A DNA stretch of 64,000 bases. Source: Bugulina stolonifera (Eukaryota; Bryozoa; Gymnolaemata; Cheilostomatida; Bugulidae). Positions 51,501-63,815 of this stretch are shown in pieces. The DNA is taken from assembly GCA_935421135.1 (NCBI GenBank), contig OW285192.1, forward strand, positions 13,843,501 through 13,907,500, given 5' to 3'. The number at the start of each line of letters is the position of its first letter. The first letter of the stretch is position 1. Under the pieces are notes generated by a model. That model did no database searches. It was not told the origin of the DNA and saw only the letters and a program-made list of their open reading frames with translations. The position numbers were made by a program, and so were the translations under genes.

Positions 51501-52226
51501 CATTAAATCAATCACAGACATATAATATCAATGTGGTATCAGGTTGATACACATGTTGATACTTTATGTCTGTGATCTGCCTCCACCAAGCCCTTTTACC
51601 TTTTGCTATAGCCTTGGTGCTGACTTAGTGAGACACATTGAGTTTCTGGCAGTTTTGATTCTTCACCCTGAGGTTCTTGTCTGGGAGTTAGTCTAGCATC
51701 ATTCTGTACTTGCTGATTTCCACTGCCTGTTAAATATATCCATCATACATATAGGTATATACAATGTACCTGCATGCCCTTCAAGCTTCCAATAACTAGC
51801 TTGAAGGCTTCATGATGAAGTCACCAGCCAGCAACAGCACTAGACTATGAACTTTACACTATTCTAACCAGCAAGAGTGATCTTCAATGGTGAAATTTAG
51901 AAATTAGCCCATACATCTTTTCCTGGGACTCTGCAGAAATATTGTGATATTGTTATATGTTCATAGACATTGTCACGTATGAATATTAGTTTAATAAGTA
52001 ATAAACAATAATTAAAGAGAGAAAAAACAAACCTATATGACCTATGGGCAATCCAAAGTCTATGCTATAATATTAAAATGATATATTAATTATTAATCTA
52101 TAACTGAGCTTTAGTACTTTGAGGTGAGTTTGAACTGTTAGCCTGTGGACTAGATGAATGAGGTACGTGTCCGTAAGGAGGAGGTGAGGGGTTCTGACTA
52201 TATCTCCCATTGGTGGCACAAGATGT
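36557..52226 (-). CDS. AMOT: Angiomotin family protein (first exon not found)
   Basis: Twelve exons: 52,118-52,226; 51,600-51,726; 48,997-49,181; 48,438-48,574; 47,965-48,218; 46,531-46,681; 45,315-45,459; 39,439-39,549; 38,872-38,990; 38,112-38,278; 36,945-37,060; 36,557-36,693. All borders are GT-AG and every phase agrees, giving 585 codons to TGA. Identity comes from [20 protein letters not shown] with KKAVRLQK, then [20 protein letters not shown] and [20 protein letters not shown], close to vertebrate angiomotins. The N-terminal half has [28 protein letters not shown] and [10 protein letters not shown]. PPxY/LPxY motifs bind WW domains of YAP-type coactivators; RQEPQG is the angiomotin tankyrase-binding motif. 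The protein ends QTWQV, a possible class II PDZ ligand (human AMOT ends EYLI). Angiomotins bind F-actin and junction proteins and hold YAP out of the nucleus. The start codon is missing; 52,535-52,753 is a weak candidate whose phase does not obviously fit. Confidence 0.93.
37235..37345 (-). mobile_element. tRNA-derived SINE head in angiomotin intron
   Basis: On the minus strand GGTGGCTGAGTGGTCTAGCG (A-box type, Leu/Ser-like) is followed about 55 bases later by GTGGGTTCGAGTCGTGCC (B-box type). The region between pairs as CTTGC/GCAAG rather than as a normal anticodon arm. A GC-rich body continues to about 37,140. It resembles a SINE promoter more than a working tRNA. Confidence 0.5.
37430..37990. 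repeat. Dispersed fragment of the duplication unit in angiomotin intron
   Basis: Includes a (TAATATAG)n tract (37,744-37,793) followed by sequence like 22,395-22,450 (ATAATGAGCAAAATA..., GAGCAGGAGGGAAT). This is where U1 and U2 have the same tract, but here it lies between two angiomotin exons (37,060 and 38,112). Confidence 0.6.
38446..38870 (+). repeat. 27-bp minisatellite with GTCACATGAC core
   Basis: Sixteen units of about 27 bases (AATAAGTCACATGACATACA is the typical start). Thirteen keep GTCACATGAC exactly. Two main unit types alternate (tails CAGCATACC and CATTGTATT). The array begins 2-3 bases inside the angiomotin intron, right after the donor of exon 38,872-38,990. Because 27 is divisible by three, all frames on both strands stay open for 130-200 codons; these are artefacts, not genes. 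TCACATGA is the M-box/E-box variant bound by MITF/TFE factors in vertebrates. Confidence 0.95.
40285..41235. repeat. Dispersed U3 fragment matching U1 10,790-11,700 and U2 22,490-23,400
   Basis: Long collinear match, for example TTAAGCCCCAAGGAAAGTTA and CTAAAATATCTGGCCC, in the same orientation as in U1 and U2. It shows that the ancestral unit extended into what is now an angiomotin intron, or that this intron donated sequence to the units. Confidence 0.8.
40844..40966 (+). pseudogene. Plus-strand terminal exon, dispersed U3 copy inside an angiomotin intron
   Basis: Reads [20 protein letters not shown], then [20 protein letters not shown], stop (TAA). An in-frame TAA stands immediately upstream where U2 has CAA, so the exon is probably broken unless a different acceptor is used. 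It lies antisense within the 5.8-kb angiomotin intron 39,550-45,314. Confidence 0.5.
44829..44924. mobile_element. Compact MITE/hairpin
   Basis: Arms TTGATTATAATAAGAAGTTG plus TCCTCTCT, and the inverted AGAGAGGACAACTTCT plus AATTATGATCAA, pair over about 28 bases with a 40-base loop. Related arms occur in U2 near 23,732 and 24,325. Confidence 0.7.
46941..47013 (+). repeat. (TATTATTG)n microsatellite in angiomotin intron
   Basis: About nine tandem copies of an 8-base unit with one variant. Non-coding; lies between exons 46,531-46,681 and 47,965-48,218. Confidence 0.9.
51511..51576. other. Intronic hairpin near an angiomotin donor
   Basis: ATCACAGACATATAATATCA and its inverted partner (TGATACTTTATGTCTGTGAT) form a roughly 31-bp imperfect stem with a tiny loop, total about 66 bases. 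It starts 24 bases after the donor of exon 51,600-51,726. Size and imperfect pairing resemble a microRNA precursor, but a MITE relic is equally possible. Confidence 0.5.
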
Positions 52227-53199
52227 CTGCATCATTCATCAACTACATTTGTACAATCGGTGTGCAGTCATCGGATAGATTCTACAATCAGTGTCAACCA
52301 GTGTAATGAAGTAAAGGGTGTCATAAAAGTGATGAGAAGTTATCTTCTCCCTATTCTATTAATCTAATTATTGTTTGTGAACTTTGACAAAGTAATTTAT
52401 TATATTTTTAAACCTGCGCCTACCTCTCGATACAGATGGTATCGTCGTATCGATTACAATACAAATGTGATATACTTTTGCGGATTACGGTACCCATGAA
52501 GTATGGTTTGATGGGTATTTTGATCAATTAAAAATTATGCTGCAGTAATTGTGGCCCGAAAACTGGTGAATCTGTGTAATTGATTTAGAGACCGTGAGTG
52601 AATAGCTGAAAAGAGAAGAACTCTGAGACCATGTAAATGGCCACAAGCTTTCAGGAATGGAAATTTCTCTGGTTTACATCCCAATGTCGCTACAAACTGC
52701 ATGTGAAAGGTCTTGTCAACGTCATTATTCGTATTCATTGAGATATCGGCCATGCAGATATAATCGATAGCAATAATTACAAGGGTATTATTATTATTTA
52801 GGCTATAACATTATAAATCTATACAATATAATATATAATCATATGTATAATTATGTTCTCCCCCTCTCTTTCTCTTTTTATATCTTTCTTGACTTTTGTA
52901 GATCTTAGTAACAGCATTAACAACATGCAAGGTTTTTATATCTATAAAACAAACATGATGCTAGTAAAACACACTATAGCCTATTACACAATACCTTTGA
53001 ATACCTTTGAAGTCATCGTACACTCTGGAACACTAAATGTATAAAAGAGTGCCTCATTTGGCTAACAGTGTGTGATTTATTTGGCTACAGGGGTTAAAGC
53101 AATATGCTGTTTGTTGGGGCTTTTTGGTAGTGCGGTAGTCCACCTTTACAGGATGTTGAACTACAAACTTCTGTTTACAGCTTTACGCCATGTTCTGTT

Positions 53200-53770
53200 T
53201 GCTAGACTGTGTTTCCTCTGGTATCTCTGATAGTTTTTGGTAAGAAACTACTATGATATACTTGTGAGGCTGCGTAAACAGATGTCAGATCACTACGGGC
53301 AGTGGATCTAGTATTCATTGTCATATCTTGGCGGTCCTTGGAGATTCCATCATAGGCCATTGCAAGTGTTGAGTGCCGCTCTTCTTTCTGTAATATCTTC
53401 ATCAGCAGGGCTATTCTGTGATTACTGCGTTTCTGCTTGAGTGGTTAGAGACCAAATTTGGAACATGCCTTAGTAACACTTTCCCGTCCTCTCAGTCTGC
53501 CAATGAACCTGACCGCACGGTGTTGTATCATTTCAAGAGAGTCAATGTCCTTTGTTAGCATTGGGTCCCACACAGTGTCGGCATATTCCAATATCGGGCG
53601 ACACAGGCTAGTATAGGCCAGTAATCGACCTTCTTCAGGGGCTTCATGTAGAATGTGCTTGATTGCTCCAAGTGTTCTTGAAGCTTTTTCTTTCTTCAGA
53701 GTCATACGTTGGTCAACCTCCCAGATATGTTGCAGTGTCAACCCAATCTATCTCAGTATCTCTGAGCTTG
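53200..53770 (-). mobile_element. Non-LTR retrotransposon remnant (end of reverse transcriptase ORF)
   Basis: Reads LGAIKHILHEAPEEGRLLAY, then TSLCRPILEYADTVWDPML, IQHRAVRFIGRL and, after a break near 53,440, a tail with SSFLPKTIRD. This order (LRPxLEYAxxVWDP, IQxRAxRF, then SFFPRTIxxWN) is the segment after the reverse-transcriptase core in CR1/L2/Jockey-like elements. It is truncated and frameshifted. Confidence 0.85.
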
Positions 53771-55419
53771 TATTTCGGCTTGCTTACTTGATCCCCAAAA
53801 GCTAATAAAAGGTCATATCTCATCAGTGATTTAGCCCATTTTAATTTAGTATAGGCCTATAATCATTTTTATTTTATAATATATGTAGATCTAGATAGGC
53901 CTACATCAGCATCATCATTATAGAATATATATTAATATATCTATTATTATACAAATATTAATAGAATAGTAAAGCAATAGCAATTAACTATTAATTAAGT
54001 ACATATTAGGTTAGGCCTAAAAAATTAACCAATTAAATGTCACAAATAAAAACTTTTAATTAGCCATACAATTACTCACTTATTTATTTACGGCACCAAA
54101 TTTAATTTAATTTAAAATCGAATTGGGCCTCCTCTTACTCATTGGGCCTATCAAACTATCATTATGATATGATTACTAGTTATTAGACAACACATTGACA
54201 TTTCAATAAACTAACTCTTGTATATCACTTTTCTCTTGTGAACAGTTAATTGCACAGTAGGTACACAGAGACCCTTTCATAAACATAAACACGTATAAAA
54301 TATACATGGTAAAAAAACAAAACACTGAAACCGTATTATGATAAATTGTACACGGATAAGACAAAGCACCTGCCATTGAGTTCTACTTTTGGTACTTCAG
54401 GTTATTGCGCACTATGACGTCATGGGGATGACCTTGACACCATGTACTGCTCCAGTTTTACATTATTTATATTGATACCAACTGACCATAATGAACATCT
54501 CATTGCTTGGTTCACAGTTCCACGACTAATAGCCCACGGATATGTTTTTTAAAATTAATATAATGCACAAACACAGTCATGTAAGAATGAAAATGAAAAT
54601 CACTTTTAAAAATGGAATATTATGTTGATGCATTCAGCATTGTATTGTGTATCCCAAAATGGTTAACGCTTTGTTTAGACCGTTGACCCTTGGGTCCACT
54701 GCTCCGTAGTATCGTATGATTAATTTATTAATTATTTAATAATTATAATTATATTATATTATTAGTATTTTATCAATTATTATTGTATTATATTATAATT
54801 ATAAATTAATCAATAATTGATAATAAACAATTATTAAATTATATTATTAGAGGTTGTCAGTCATAAACCTCAATAGAGTATAGACTACTAGACAACTACA
54901 ATAGTCAATGAACAAAAATAGAATAGCCATAGGCCTACATGTAAATAAATGAAATTAGATTATTTTAATTATAGGCCTACTGTAAAATAAAAGAAGATGT
55001 TTGTTAAAATCATGAGTTGAGTGTTTTGTTTAGGCTCTATCTAAAATAAAAATAAGTCGGTCTATATAATTAAGCATATAATATTATATCAGTGTTAGTG
55101 TAGGCCTACATGATCTATGTATATATAGTATGTAGACTACACTTCACTAGAAAATTGGTCTCATGCCTCGCAGCTAGCCTCAACATCAACTTACTACAAC
55201 AGCTTTCTCCAAAATCTGCAAGATAAATAAAAAATAAAATCCCTGTGCATGATAAATAGTTGCCTACTGCAACCATGAACAATTTCTGTAGATTAGCTAA
55301 GACTTAAATTAAAGAGGCAGACCCCTTGTTAATACACTACTTCATACTAATGAAAAGGATGTAAGATAAGTGTTTGTTGCTCTCCATTGGAGAGAGATAT
55401 TCTAACAAAATGTATATAT

Positions 55420-55800
55420 TATAGTAGACTACAAAATGTAATTTCACGTCCTTACTTGGGAATAGAAATTAGCTTCGATCTGAAATGGGATAAACACATT
55501 GACAACTCAACTGCTAAAGCATATAGGAATCTAAGTAGATCTACGCTCAAAAGGGTTTCAAAATCTGCAGACCCAAAAACCCGTCTTGTAGCATACAAAA
55601 GTTTGAATCTAGTAATATAAAAACTAACGTACAACTGTCAGGTTTGGGACCCCGTTTTAAAAACAGATGTTGAAAAAATAGAAATAGTTCAGAACAGGGC
55701 CTTGTGTTTTATTTCTCAATTAAGTCCCAGGTAAGCTACAGCAAACTACGGGGTGACACAGGCATAGTGTCACTACAAGATTGTAGAAAAGAACTACGGA
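55420..55800 (+). mobile_element. Second non-LTR retrotransposon remnant
   Basis: Reads YLGIEISFDLKWDKHIDNST, then AKAYRNLSRSTLKR and, past an in-frame TAA, LTYNCQVWDPVLKTDVEKIE and IVQNRALCFIS. Same protein region as the element at 53,200-53,770 but on the other strand and of a clearly different sequence type. Inactive. Confidence 0.85.
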
Positions 55801-56225
55801 CATAATCTTTGTGCTAAGTGTGTTGCAATGGTTTTGCAACAAGGAGGGTGATGGTTGTTCATTTGGAATTGTATTAGCAAACTGATTTCTTCAGCCATTT
55901 TATTATACATGTATGTGGCCACTAGACGTTCCATGCAAATGTGAAGCCCGGGTGATTTCAAAGTTGCTTTGAATGTCGCTGTGACTTCAAAGAGGTAATT
56001 TTTGCAAGTTTCATTACATTTAGCTTAACCAGTAAAATTGAGCTGCTTTTCCATAGCCCTGAGATGCACTCTATTTTTTGCATTTGGACAGAAGGCAACG
56101 TCATTTTGAGCGCTTTTTCGATCTTAACCTACTCACATTCATGTGAGCATCATACATGTTTTAATTTTGTAGTGAATGATTGCTACTATCTAGCATATAT
56201 TCGGGATGGTAATTTATTGGTGACT

Positions 56226-59200
56226 ATGCAATCAAACCATTCTAATTTGGGGAACACAGTTGCCACACGCGCATTGGTGGATGCAAGAAAGCTCAAAAGT
56301 GTTGGAAGGCATGGTCAGGCTTTGGCTTATTATTTAATTGCACTGCATTCAGACCAGACATTACAGGTTAGTTTTTATTTCTGTAGCCATTTGGTAGATT
56401 AAGTACACCTATTGTTTACTGGCTTGGGTGCAGAGATTTCAACCACAGGGCCCTCAGTTAATAACTTCAAATTACCTTACCGGCATAGTATGGGTACCTT
56501 CCCTGGCCCTGCCCTCTAATGCATTTATACGATGTTCCCATTTCTAACAGGAATTACTAGTACCCAACCTGGTTCAATGAAACATTACAAATGCTGCTAC
56601 TTGTTTGCTCGTATTGTTTAGTCAGTAAGACAACTCCCAAAGATTGATCATTTGTTCCAGGGCCATCTTGCAGGCCTAGTGGCAGTCATGACGCTATTAC
56701 CTACATGTAGTTAGTGTCTTAATCCTTCAACTTCATTCGTCTGCCGCTAAATAATTTTCCACATCTTTGAATGCTAATTACACTTGGATTAAGTTGTGCG
56801 AATTATGAATGAATTGTAGTACAGAAGCTTGAGAAAATCTTAACTTCTTTTCCCATTGTGTGACCTCATAGCTTTGACACTGTGTCCACATTCTTCCGCA
56901 CTATGCTCTCTATCGACGTAGTCTCTTAATAGTGGCTCACTACTTACCTTGATTTAGGAGGTTGCAGATGTTACTGCGGAGTTTGTGGATGTGTTCTGTA
57001 TTAGCTGTGACCAGCTGCTAGCGAGAAATGACATGGAGAATCTGTCTCAATGCTATGCTCAGTCACGGCTAGCACATCCCCGCTGCTCTAGTATATATAG
57101 TCATATGGGTACAGTGTATTACAGGTAAGTACAGTCTATCTATGTTGAGAGTGGAGTGCAGTCAAATAACTCCCCCAATGTTTCCTCATTTGCAGACAAT
57201 TTACATTCGATTTTTGTCGTCTGTAATGGAGGAAATTACTCTGTACTTTGCAGGAATTTGTTTATGAAATGTTCTGTAATATCTTTGCTCTATGCTGCAA
57301 TTGCTATGGTTGCCATCGTCAATGAAGAGAAATCAAGTTGTCTTTATTATGTAGTCAACATTAGCCAACAAATATGTCAGATTTTTAGAAAAAGTCATTT
57401 TGTCTGATCAATACTCTGACGAATCGTCAGTGGTTGCGTTTAGCGGATAATTTGGGTGTCATCTTTAGTATCTCAATAATCGTATCATGTCTGCAAACCA
57501 GAAAATGCTAGTCTTAGATAGTCAGTCTACTTTCATTGCACATGTAGATTGGGACACCATCGGAAAGCCCTTGATAGTTTTACTGAAGCCCTACAATATG
57601 AAGCTCAATGTGCCAGCACAATAGAAAACATGGACAACATTAAGTGCCACATGGTAGACCGTTGGCACTTTCGCATGCTCAATGACAAAAGTCGTAACAG
57701 TGCTTTCCAACGAGCTATCAGGGAAGCTGCTCGAATAGGATATAGTAAAGTATTAGATATTGGCAGTGGGAGTTGTCTACTCAGGTTAGTTGTTTGTGAA
57801 TACTTTAATCACAATACAGTGACTGTATTTTTACTGTACAACTACAATAATATAAACTACTTGCAGCTGTTGGCTTCAGGACTTGCCCTTCTCTGACTAA
57901 AACGTTAACATCATACTTGAGTTGTTCTCATTCGTCCATAGGCACGTACAGGAACAACATGTCCTTCTCAGTGACTTATCTTAAGGGAGTTACTCATTTC
58001 CGCAATGTCATACCATTGTAGTAGGCCTACTGGTACCCTTTTAATAGCATGGCCATACTCTGTTTAATAGTATGATGGCAGTGGAGGGTAACTATGGGGA
58101 TGTATATGCCTGTGATGAGAATTTAGTCATGCTAGACATAAGTGAGAAGGTACTGAATGATAATCAGATGTCTGGCAAGGTCAAGGTGATTGCTAAGAAC
58201 TCAACAGATCTCATTACTGCAGGTCCTGATGCTGATGTAAATGGAAGAGTAAACCTGATCATTACAGAAACTGTGGACTGTGGTACAGTATATATTGTAG
58301 TACTCATGTCTACTGGCCTTTTGAATTCATGGACTGCACTTCTGTTGTGTTAATAATATGCTGGTAATGATGTGCGGTCTTTAGTATTTGCAGTCAATAA
58401 TATCTGCTCTCATATTGGAAATTAGCCAAGTTTTCAATTATAGAATAAGATGGCTAATACTTTGTGCATGTGGATGAATGCTGCCACTAGAATAGATTGT
58501 GTTATTATATCCATGATGTAAGATGGTTCATGGCTGATATTTAAGAGCATTTACATACGGACTATGGCAAAATAATATTAATAATATGTGTATAATTTAC
58601 ATGTAGGTGTGTTTGGAGAGCGTATTTTATCTACACTGTCTCATGCATGTAAGAATCTACTCTCTAGGAAGGGTAAATGTCTGGTAATACCAGGTAGAGC
58701 TGTGGTATACTGCTGTATTATAGAATGTGCTGAGATCCGACGGAGACATAGGTAAGAATTCGTAATGCTATGTCTGATGTACATAGAATAGCAATGGGTG
58801 ACGATACTTGTACGCTGTACAATATTGAGTAGTTGTCTGAATTTATTTCTACAGCTATGATTCGGATAGCTTTGGTTCTGTGGATTTGTCAGGAACTAGG
58901 TTTGTTGATGTTACCTCCCAGCCTAGAGATGAGATTCCAGACTCTGACGATTTTGACCCATACACTACATACAACCTGCAGACACTCAAGGGTGGCTACA
59001 GGAAACTATCTGAAGTAAATGTCTGCCTAGATGTCAATTTCAATAGTGAGCAGGTTAGTGCTTGTAAAATATGATTCTTACCTTGTATTATGCATGTACA
59101 TTTAGCTGTCCTACCTTTCATTGGTTAAGCTTGATGTTATAGATCTGTGTTGGCCGGCTGCTAGTATCCAGTCATGTGATCTGTGTGCAGTCCATGTTTG

Positions 59201-62200
59201 TAATTTATTGTGCATGTGCTCTATCTAGTTGGAGTTGTGCTCTTTTTCTATTCCCTTTGAAAGGAACAGATAACTCCTAGATTTCTCAGGGAGAAGTAGA
59301 ATAACATTGTTATACATGTAAATATACAATGTACATGTACATGTAGATAGAAACAACAGTTTAGAGCAATACCTCTTGGCTCTTTATAATATTGTCTTTT
59401 GGTTGTAACTTTTATCAAAATGATTTTGGTGAACAGTGTAATAATACATATTATTCAGTGTACCAAGGACTATTACATGTAAATAACTGTATATTTACCA
59501 GAATATAGATCATCTATTGGCTGGTCACAGAGAAGTGATAGAGTTCAAGGTCAATGAGAAGGGAACAGCTGACGCTGTTGCAGTTTGGTACGTACATTAT
59601 ACGTACATTATATACAGAAGGTTATTATGTGATACGTTTGAATAGTCATTGGATATGTGTTTGTGATTGGTAACCTTACCAGTCGGTAGAAGGTGTGAGG
59701 TACACAAATAGTTAAGGGCCAACAACTTCATCAGGTTATTTTATTGTAGGTTTGACCTCTATACTGATAAGGTCAACTTCATTAGCTCTAAACCAGAGCT
59801 AACTGGTAGCTGCTGGGATCAGGCTATATTCCCTATATCTACCTCGTCTATACAGCTAGTTCAAGGCACCGTGTCGGTAGAGCTATTAACTGTTGATAAT
59901 CACATGGAATTCCAGATAGTAAGAGGTGACACGATGTCACACTTTCAAACTCTGACACTGGCTTCAGGTGCTTCTGCCATTTCTTCACATCAGTCAACTA
60001 ACAACTCAATCAGACATTCTGAATCTCAAAATGGTTTAACAGCAGACTCGGCTATTAAAAGTACCCATAATACTTCTGTGTGTAACTGTGGGTATAATAC
60101 ACGAGCAGCCACTCTGCACTCGAATCACATGCAATCTAATGAACCACAGTCTAATGGCGATAGCGGCACACAGTCTATCATGAAAAATGGGCATACATTC
60201 TCCAAGGTTTACCTCAAGAGTGAAGATATATACAGGTATTACTAACCGACTATTACAGCATGATATATGTTCAAACAATCTTATGAGCTCAGAGACGATT
60301 ATGTTCTCTGTTTGTCACTGTAATAGAAACGCATGCCAAGACGCTTGTATGAAGTATTTATGCAATGCATTGTCAGTATGTACATGTGGAATGTTATGTT
60401 TTAGGATGAATGATCCCATTTATCATATGGAAACAATACAAGCAGTGAGTCGTCTCAAGGACCTGAGGAGCTCCAATCATAGCACTTTTAATCTACTAGA
60501 TATGTCAACTCACTTCTCTCTGTTACCCATTCAGGTATGATGGCTATAACTAAGCCTAGTCTATGTTACTATTTTATGTCACTATTACTGCTACTACTGC
60601 TGCTACTGCTGCTGATACTACCACTCTGTAGTAAGGAAAGAAAATGGAACTTGTTGACTGAGTGACTGCTGCTCTTGAAGTTATCCCCGCCATGTGAATT
60701 ATATCTTGCAGGCAGTTCATAGAGGGGCAGATCACGCCTATTGGCTGGATGTGAGAAGTGCTTATTTACAGCAAATATATTCTTTTCTCTGCTGTAAGAA
60801 CAATGTGCAAGATGCTTCAGTGTTATCAGGTACGGGAGACAGTATACTTGAGTAACACATCATCATCATTATTATATTATAAGATCCTTTTAAATTGGCT
60901 CATTATATTGGCTCAATATCTACTGTACATTAGCTCTAGTAGCCATATGTGTATATTTGTGTGCACTTTTGTGGAACATTCATTAGAATGTACATGTATG
61001 TGTTCTTACAGACAGGGAAGACTGTGATGACCTTGATATTGACTGTGTCGTCTGCGACCCTATAGACTCGGATGGAACCATTAAACCCAACATACTAAGA
61101 GACGTGGCGTATATAAAGTAATTCCTACACTAATGTTATATTGCTACATACATGTATATATGATATTACATGCGTTAGACATAACATACCTACCATATAT
61201 TCCCCAGTTATCAATTCATTCTCTTACCGTATATTCGGTAAAACTTAGAACAGCCATGCACAGCGCAATTTGATATTAATTTAGGAGTTGTCCTATCATG
61301 TTGTACAGTGTACAGTATTATTGATTAGTTCTCACTTTATAATTATGTTTGCGTTGTGCATGTGTTAATTGTTTATCTTGCTGAATGACTCCCACTTTAT
61401 TCCCATAGTAGTTTACTATACATTGATGCAGGTATTATATCTGATTTCACTGGGTCTGTAGTGTGGCGTAGCACATACTTGTATACTATAGGTCCACAAG
61501 TGTGAAACGCTGTGAGGGGCAGATTATCCCAGGTAGACTGGTGATATATGGAGCCTGTATCAATTCCATAGAGCTCATGAACTCCAGCTGTGTGCTGAAT
61601 TCAGAACTAACATGTGGATTTGATATCTCCAATATGAACTACTTTCAGGTTAGACAACTTACTACATATTTATGTGCTCCTTTCAACCCATACAAAGCAT
61701 GCAGTATGTTTGATCGTTCCATGTTATTCATATATATACCTGCACTGTACCGCTTAAACTGAGTCTGTCATAGCAGACAATATTAAGCAGTGTGTTTACT
61801 ACTGGCTAACATTGGTCATTTGACCAACCTCTCTCCTCTAGACTGTCCATTCATGTCAAGTAATAGCATCGGTGCAGAGTTCTCTACCCTTCAAAAATTG
61901 TTTTGATTTTTATCTGGCTGCTGATTCGCTGACAACAATCATGCCCGATTGAAGAAAAAGCCACCTCATATAATACATTATGTCAAAGACTACATGCTCA
62001 ACTATAGGTCAAATAACTCTAATGTTCCCAAAACTGGTGTCACACAGTTGACAGTTATCATGGCGTGAACAGTCTTCAAAGTGTGATAAACCTCACAGAA
62101 TGTGTTACTATATTCTACATACATACATACATAAATTCGTACATGTCTGCCATGCACACATATTTACATAACTGTGTGCATGCTTCTTAATTTTAGACGA

Positions 62201-63357
62201 CAACACACAGGGATATTGATATGCAAGCTTTAAGCTATATTTTTATAACTCATCCACAAGAACTTCTAGCTTTGGATCTCAATTCTGAAGATGTGGACAA
62301 ACGAGGTGAGTCTCCAATTTGTACAGTATGTATGGCAGATAAATAGTGATAGAATCGAAGTATTATAGTCTGCTTTGCTACATTGTGGAGATAATTCCAA
62401 AGTCCTCTAACTTGAAAGGATGAACACATACACTAGAGGTCATGAGCTTCTGCAGGTCAGCTCCGTTGTTCATTGACTCCATAGGCAAAGCTCTGTCAGT
62501 CGAAAGTGAACAAACAGCCTCTAGTGTAGCCAAGCCTTTATAGAGACCACAGAATGCACCATGATTAGCTTTGAAGTACTGAATATATTGAGGAATGTTA
62601 GTTGTGATAGTTGAGCGTCGCTCCCTGTAGATATTTCACCCAGTCGAATAAGTAATATCTACATTGTGCGACTCACTTGTGTTGACCAACTGTTACAGGT
62701 TTTCCAGAATTTCTAAACTCAGAGCGAGTAACTAGAGAGATGTGTATACGGGAGTATGTAGACAAGCCTACTGAGATGCATGCTGTCATATATTGGTAAG
62801 ATATCCAAGTGTGGCTGATGTTCAGAGTACTTGTGGGTTATATGATGGAATATGATATTATATATTGCTATGTTATACTGTGTAATCATGTCTTGTGATG
62901 TCACTAGATACGCTGTCACTCCCAGTATTTAGTCTTATTCTCTCTCTAATACATGTTCTCTACTCTTTGCTGCCTCTGTGCTCATTTACCCTGTACCTGT
63001 TACATGCAGTTTGTCTCCTCTTCTTTGGCTATGCTCCCTCGTCATTCACTCAGCAATTACTGTTGCCCCCCCCCCCCTCAACAACTACATGTATAACATT
63101 TCAGTAATCAACCACAGCATTGCTATGATTATCTGTAACATTGTTATAACCCAAGCTCTGATTCTGGTAGGTTTGAGATGGGTTTGGGTGGCTCTCACCA
63201 TGTACTGACATCAGATGAGAACACACACTATAACCAAGCAGCATTTATGCTGCCCAGAGACACCATTTGCTCGCCTAACGACATGATTGATATCACTACC
63301 AGAGTAGTTGATGGATCTCTACATATCAGTACAAAGGTTCATCACAGGCTAGATTGA
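56226..63357 (+). CDS. PRMT9: Protein arginine N-methyltransferase 9
   Basis: Fifteen exons: 56,226-56,366; 56,958-57,124; 57,548-57,784; 58,071-58,282; 58,607-58,751; 58,855-59,053; 59,502-59,587; 59,750-60,235; 60,405-60,534; 60,712-60,829; 61,012-61,117; 61,492-61,648; 62,197-62,305; 62,699-62,795; 63,171-63,357. Phases all agree, giving 858 residues (human PRMT9, 845). TPR-like helices occupy about residues 15-125 (LGHHRKALDSFTEALQYEA). RWHFRMLND is at 141-149, SAM motif I VLDIGSGSC at 171-179, and the substrate loop TETVDCG at 247-253 matches human TETVDAG. A second, degenerate methyltransferase-like half follows, including VIPGRAVVYCCIIECAEIRR and SCWDQAIFP. PRMT9 makes symmetric dimethylarginine on SF3B2 in mammals. 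Motif I ends in Cys where human has Gly. The start at 56,226 is chosen by similarity; an upstream in-frame ATG at 56,064 exists. Confidence 0.95.
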
Positions 63358-63815
63358 GGCGCTGGTATGTGATACATATAATTGATAGCTGTCATTTAAT
63401 GATCATCCACATATTATAATGTTTTGTACAGTATATAATATTTTATTTTATTAGCTTTTATGCGAAAAGGCACAAACTTCATAATTTTATGTTTTTACAT
63501 ATTAAAAGCAGAAAATGGATGAGAGTTGGACATCTCATCACAAAATATTTGGACTTTCTTTTCATTCTGGAGTTGTTTTCTCTTCTTCAATATTTTTATG
63601 ATCCAATGAGTGGACAACTCCTAAATATTTCACTATAATGGTGGTTTAATGTAAAAATAAATGATTGTAATAATAATACTTTTCATCAACGTAATTTCTA
63701 TGTTTGGTACTTCAAAAGTTATTAACCAATTTAATTCTTACATAATTCAGTCATGCTATACTTCGATAGCTTGCTACTAAGAGATCACCTTGTGCAAGGC
63801 ATTAAACTTGCAATG
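63358..63815 (+). other. PRMT9 3' flank
   Basis: AT-rich, with AATAAA near 63,655 as the likely polyadenylation signal. No further gene seen. Confidence 0.5.

Larger units (their letters stand above)
52227..56225. other. Intergenic region between divergent angiomotin and PRMT9
   Basis: Should contain angiomotin's first exon and both promoters, none of which I can place securely. A 73-codon minus-strand frame at 52,535-52,753 (MADISMNTNNDVDKTFHMQF...) is a possible 5' exon. It also contains two non-LTR retrotransposon fragments and a strongly AT-rich block at 54,715-54,850. Confidence 0.5.
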
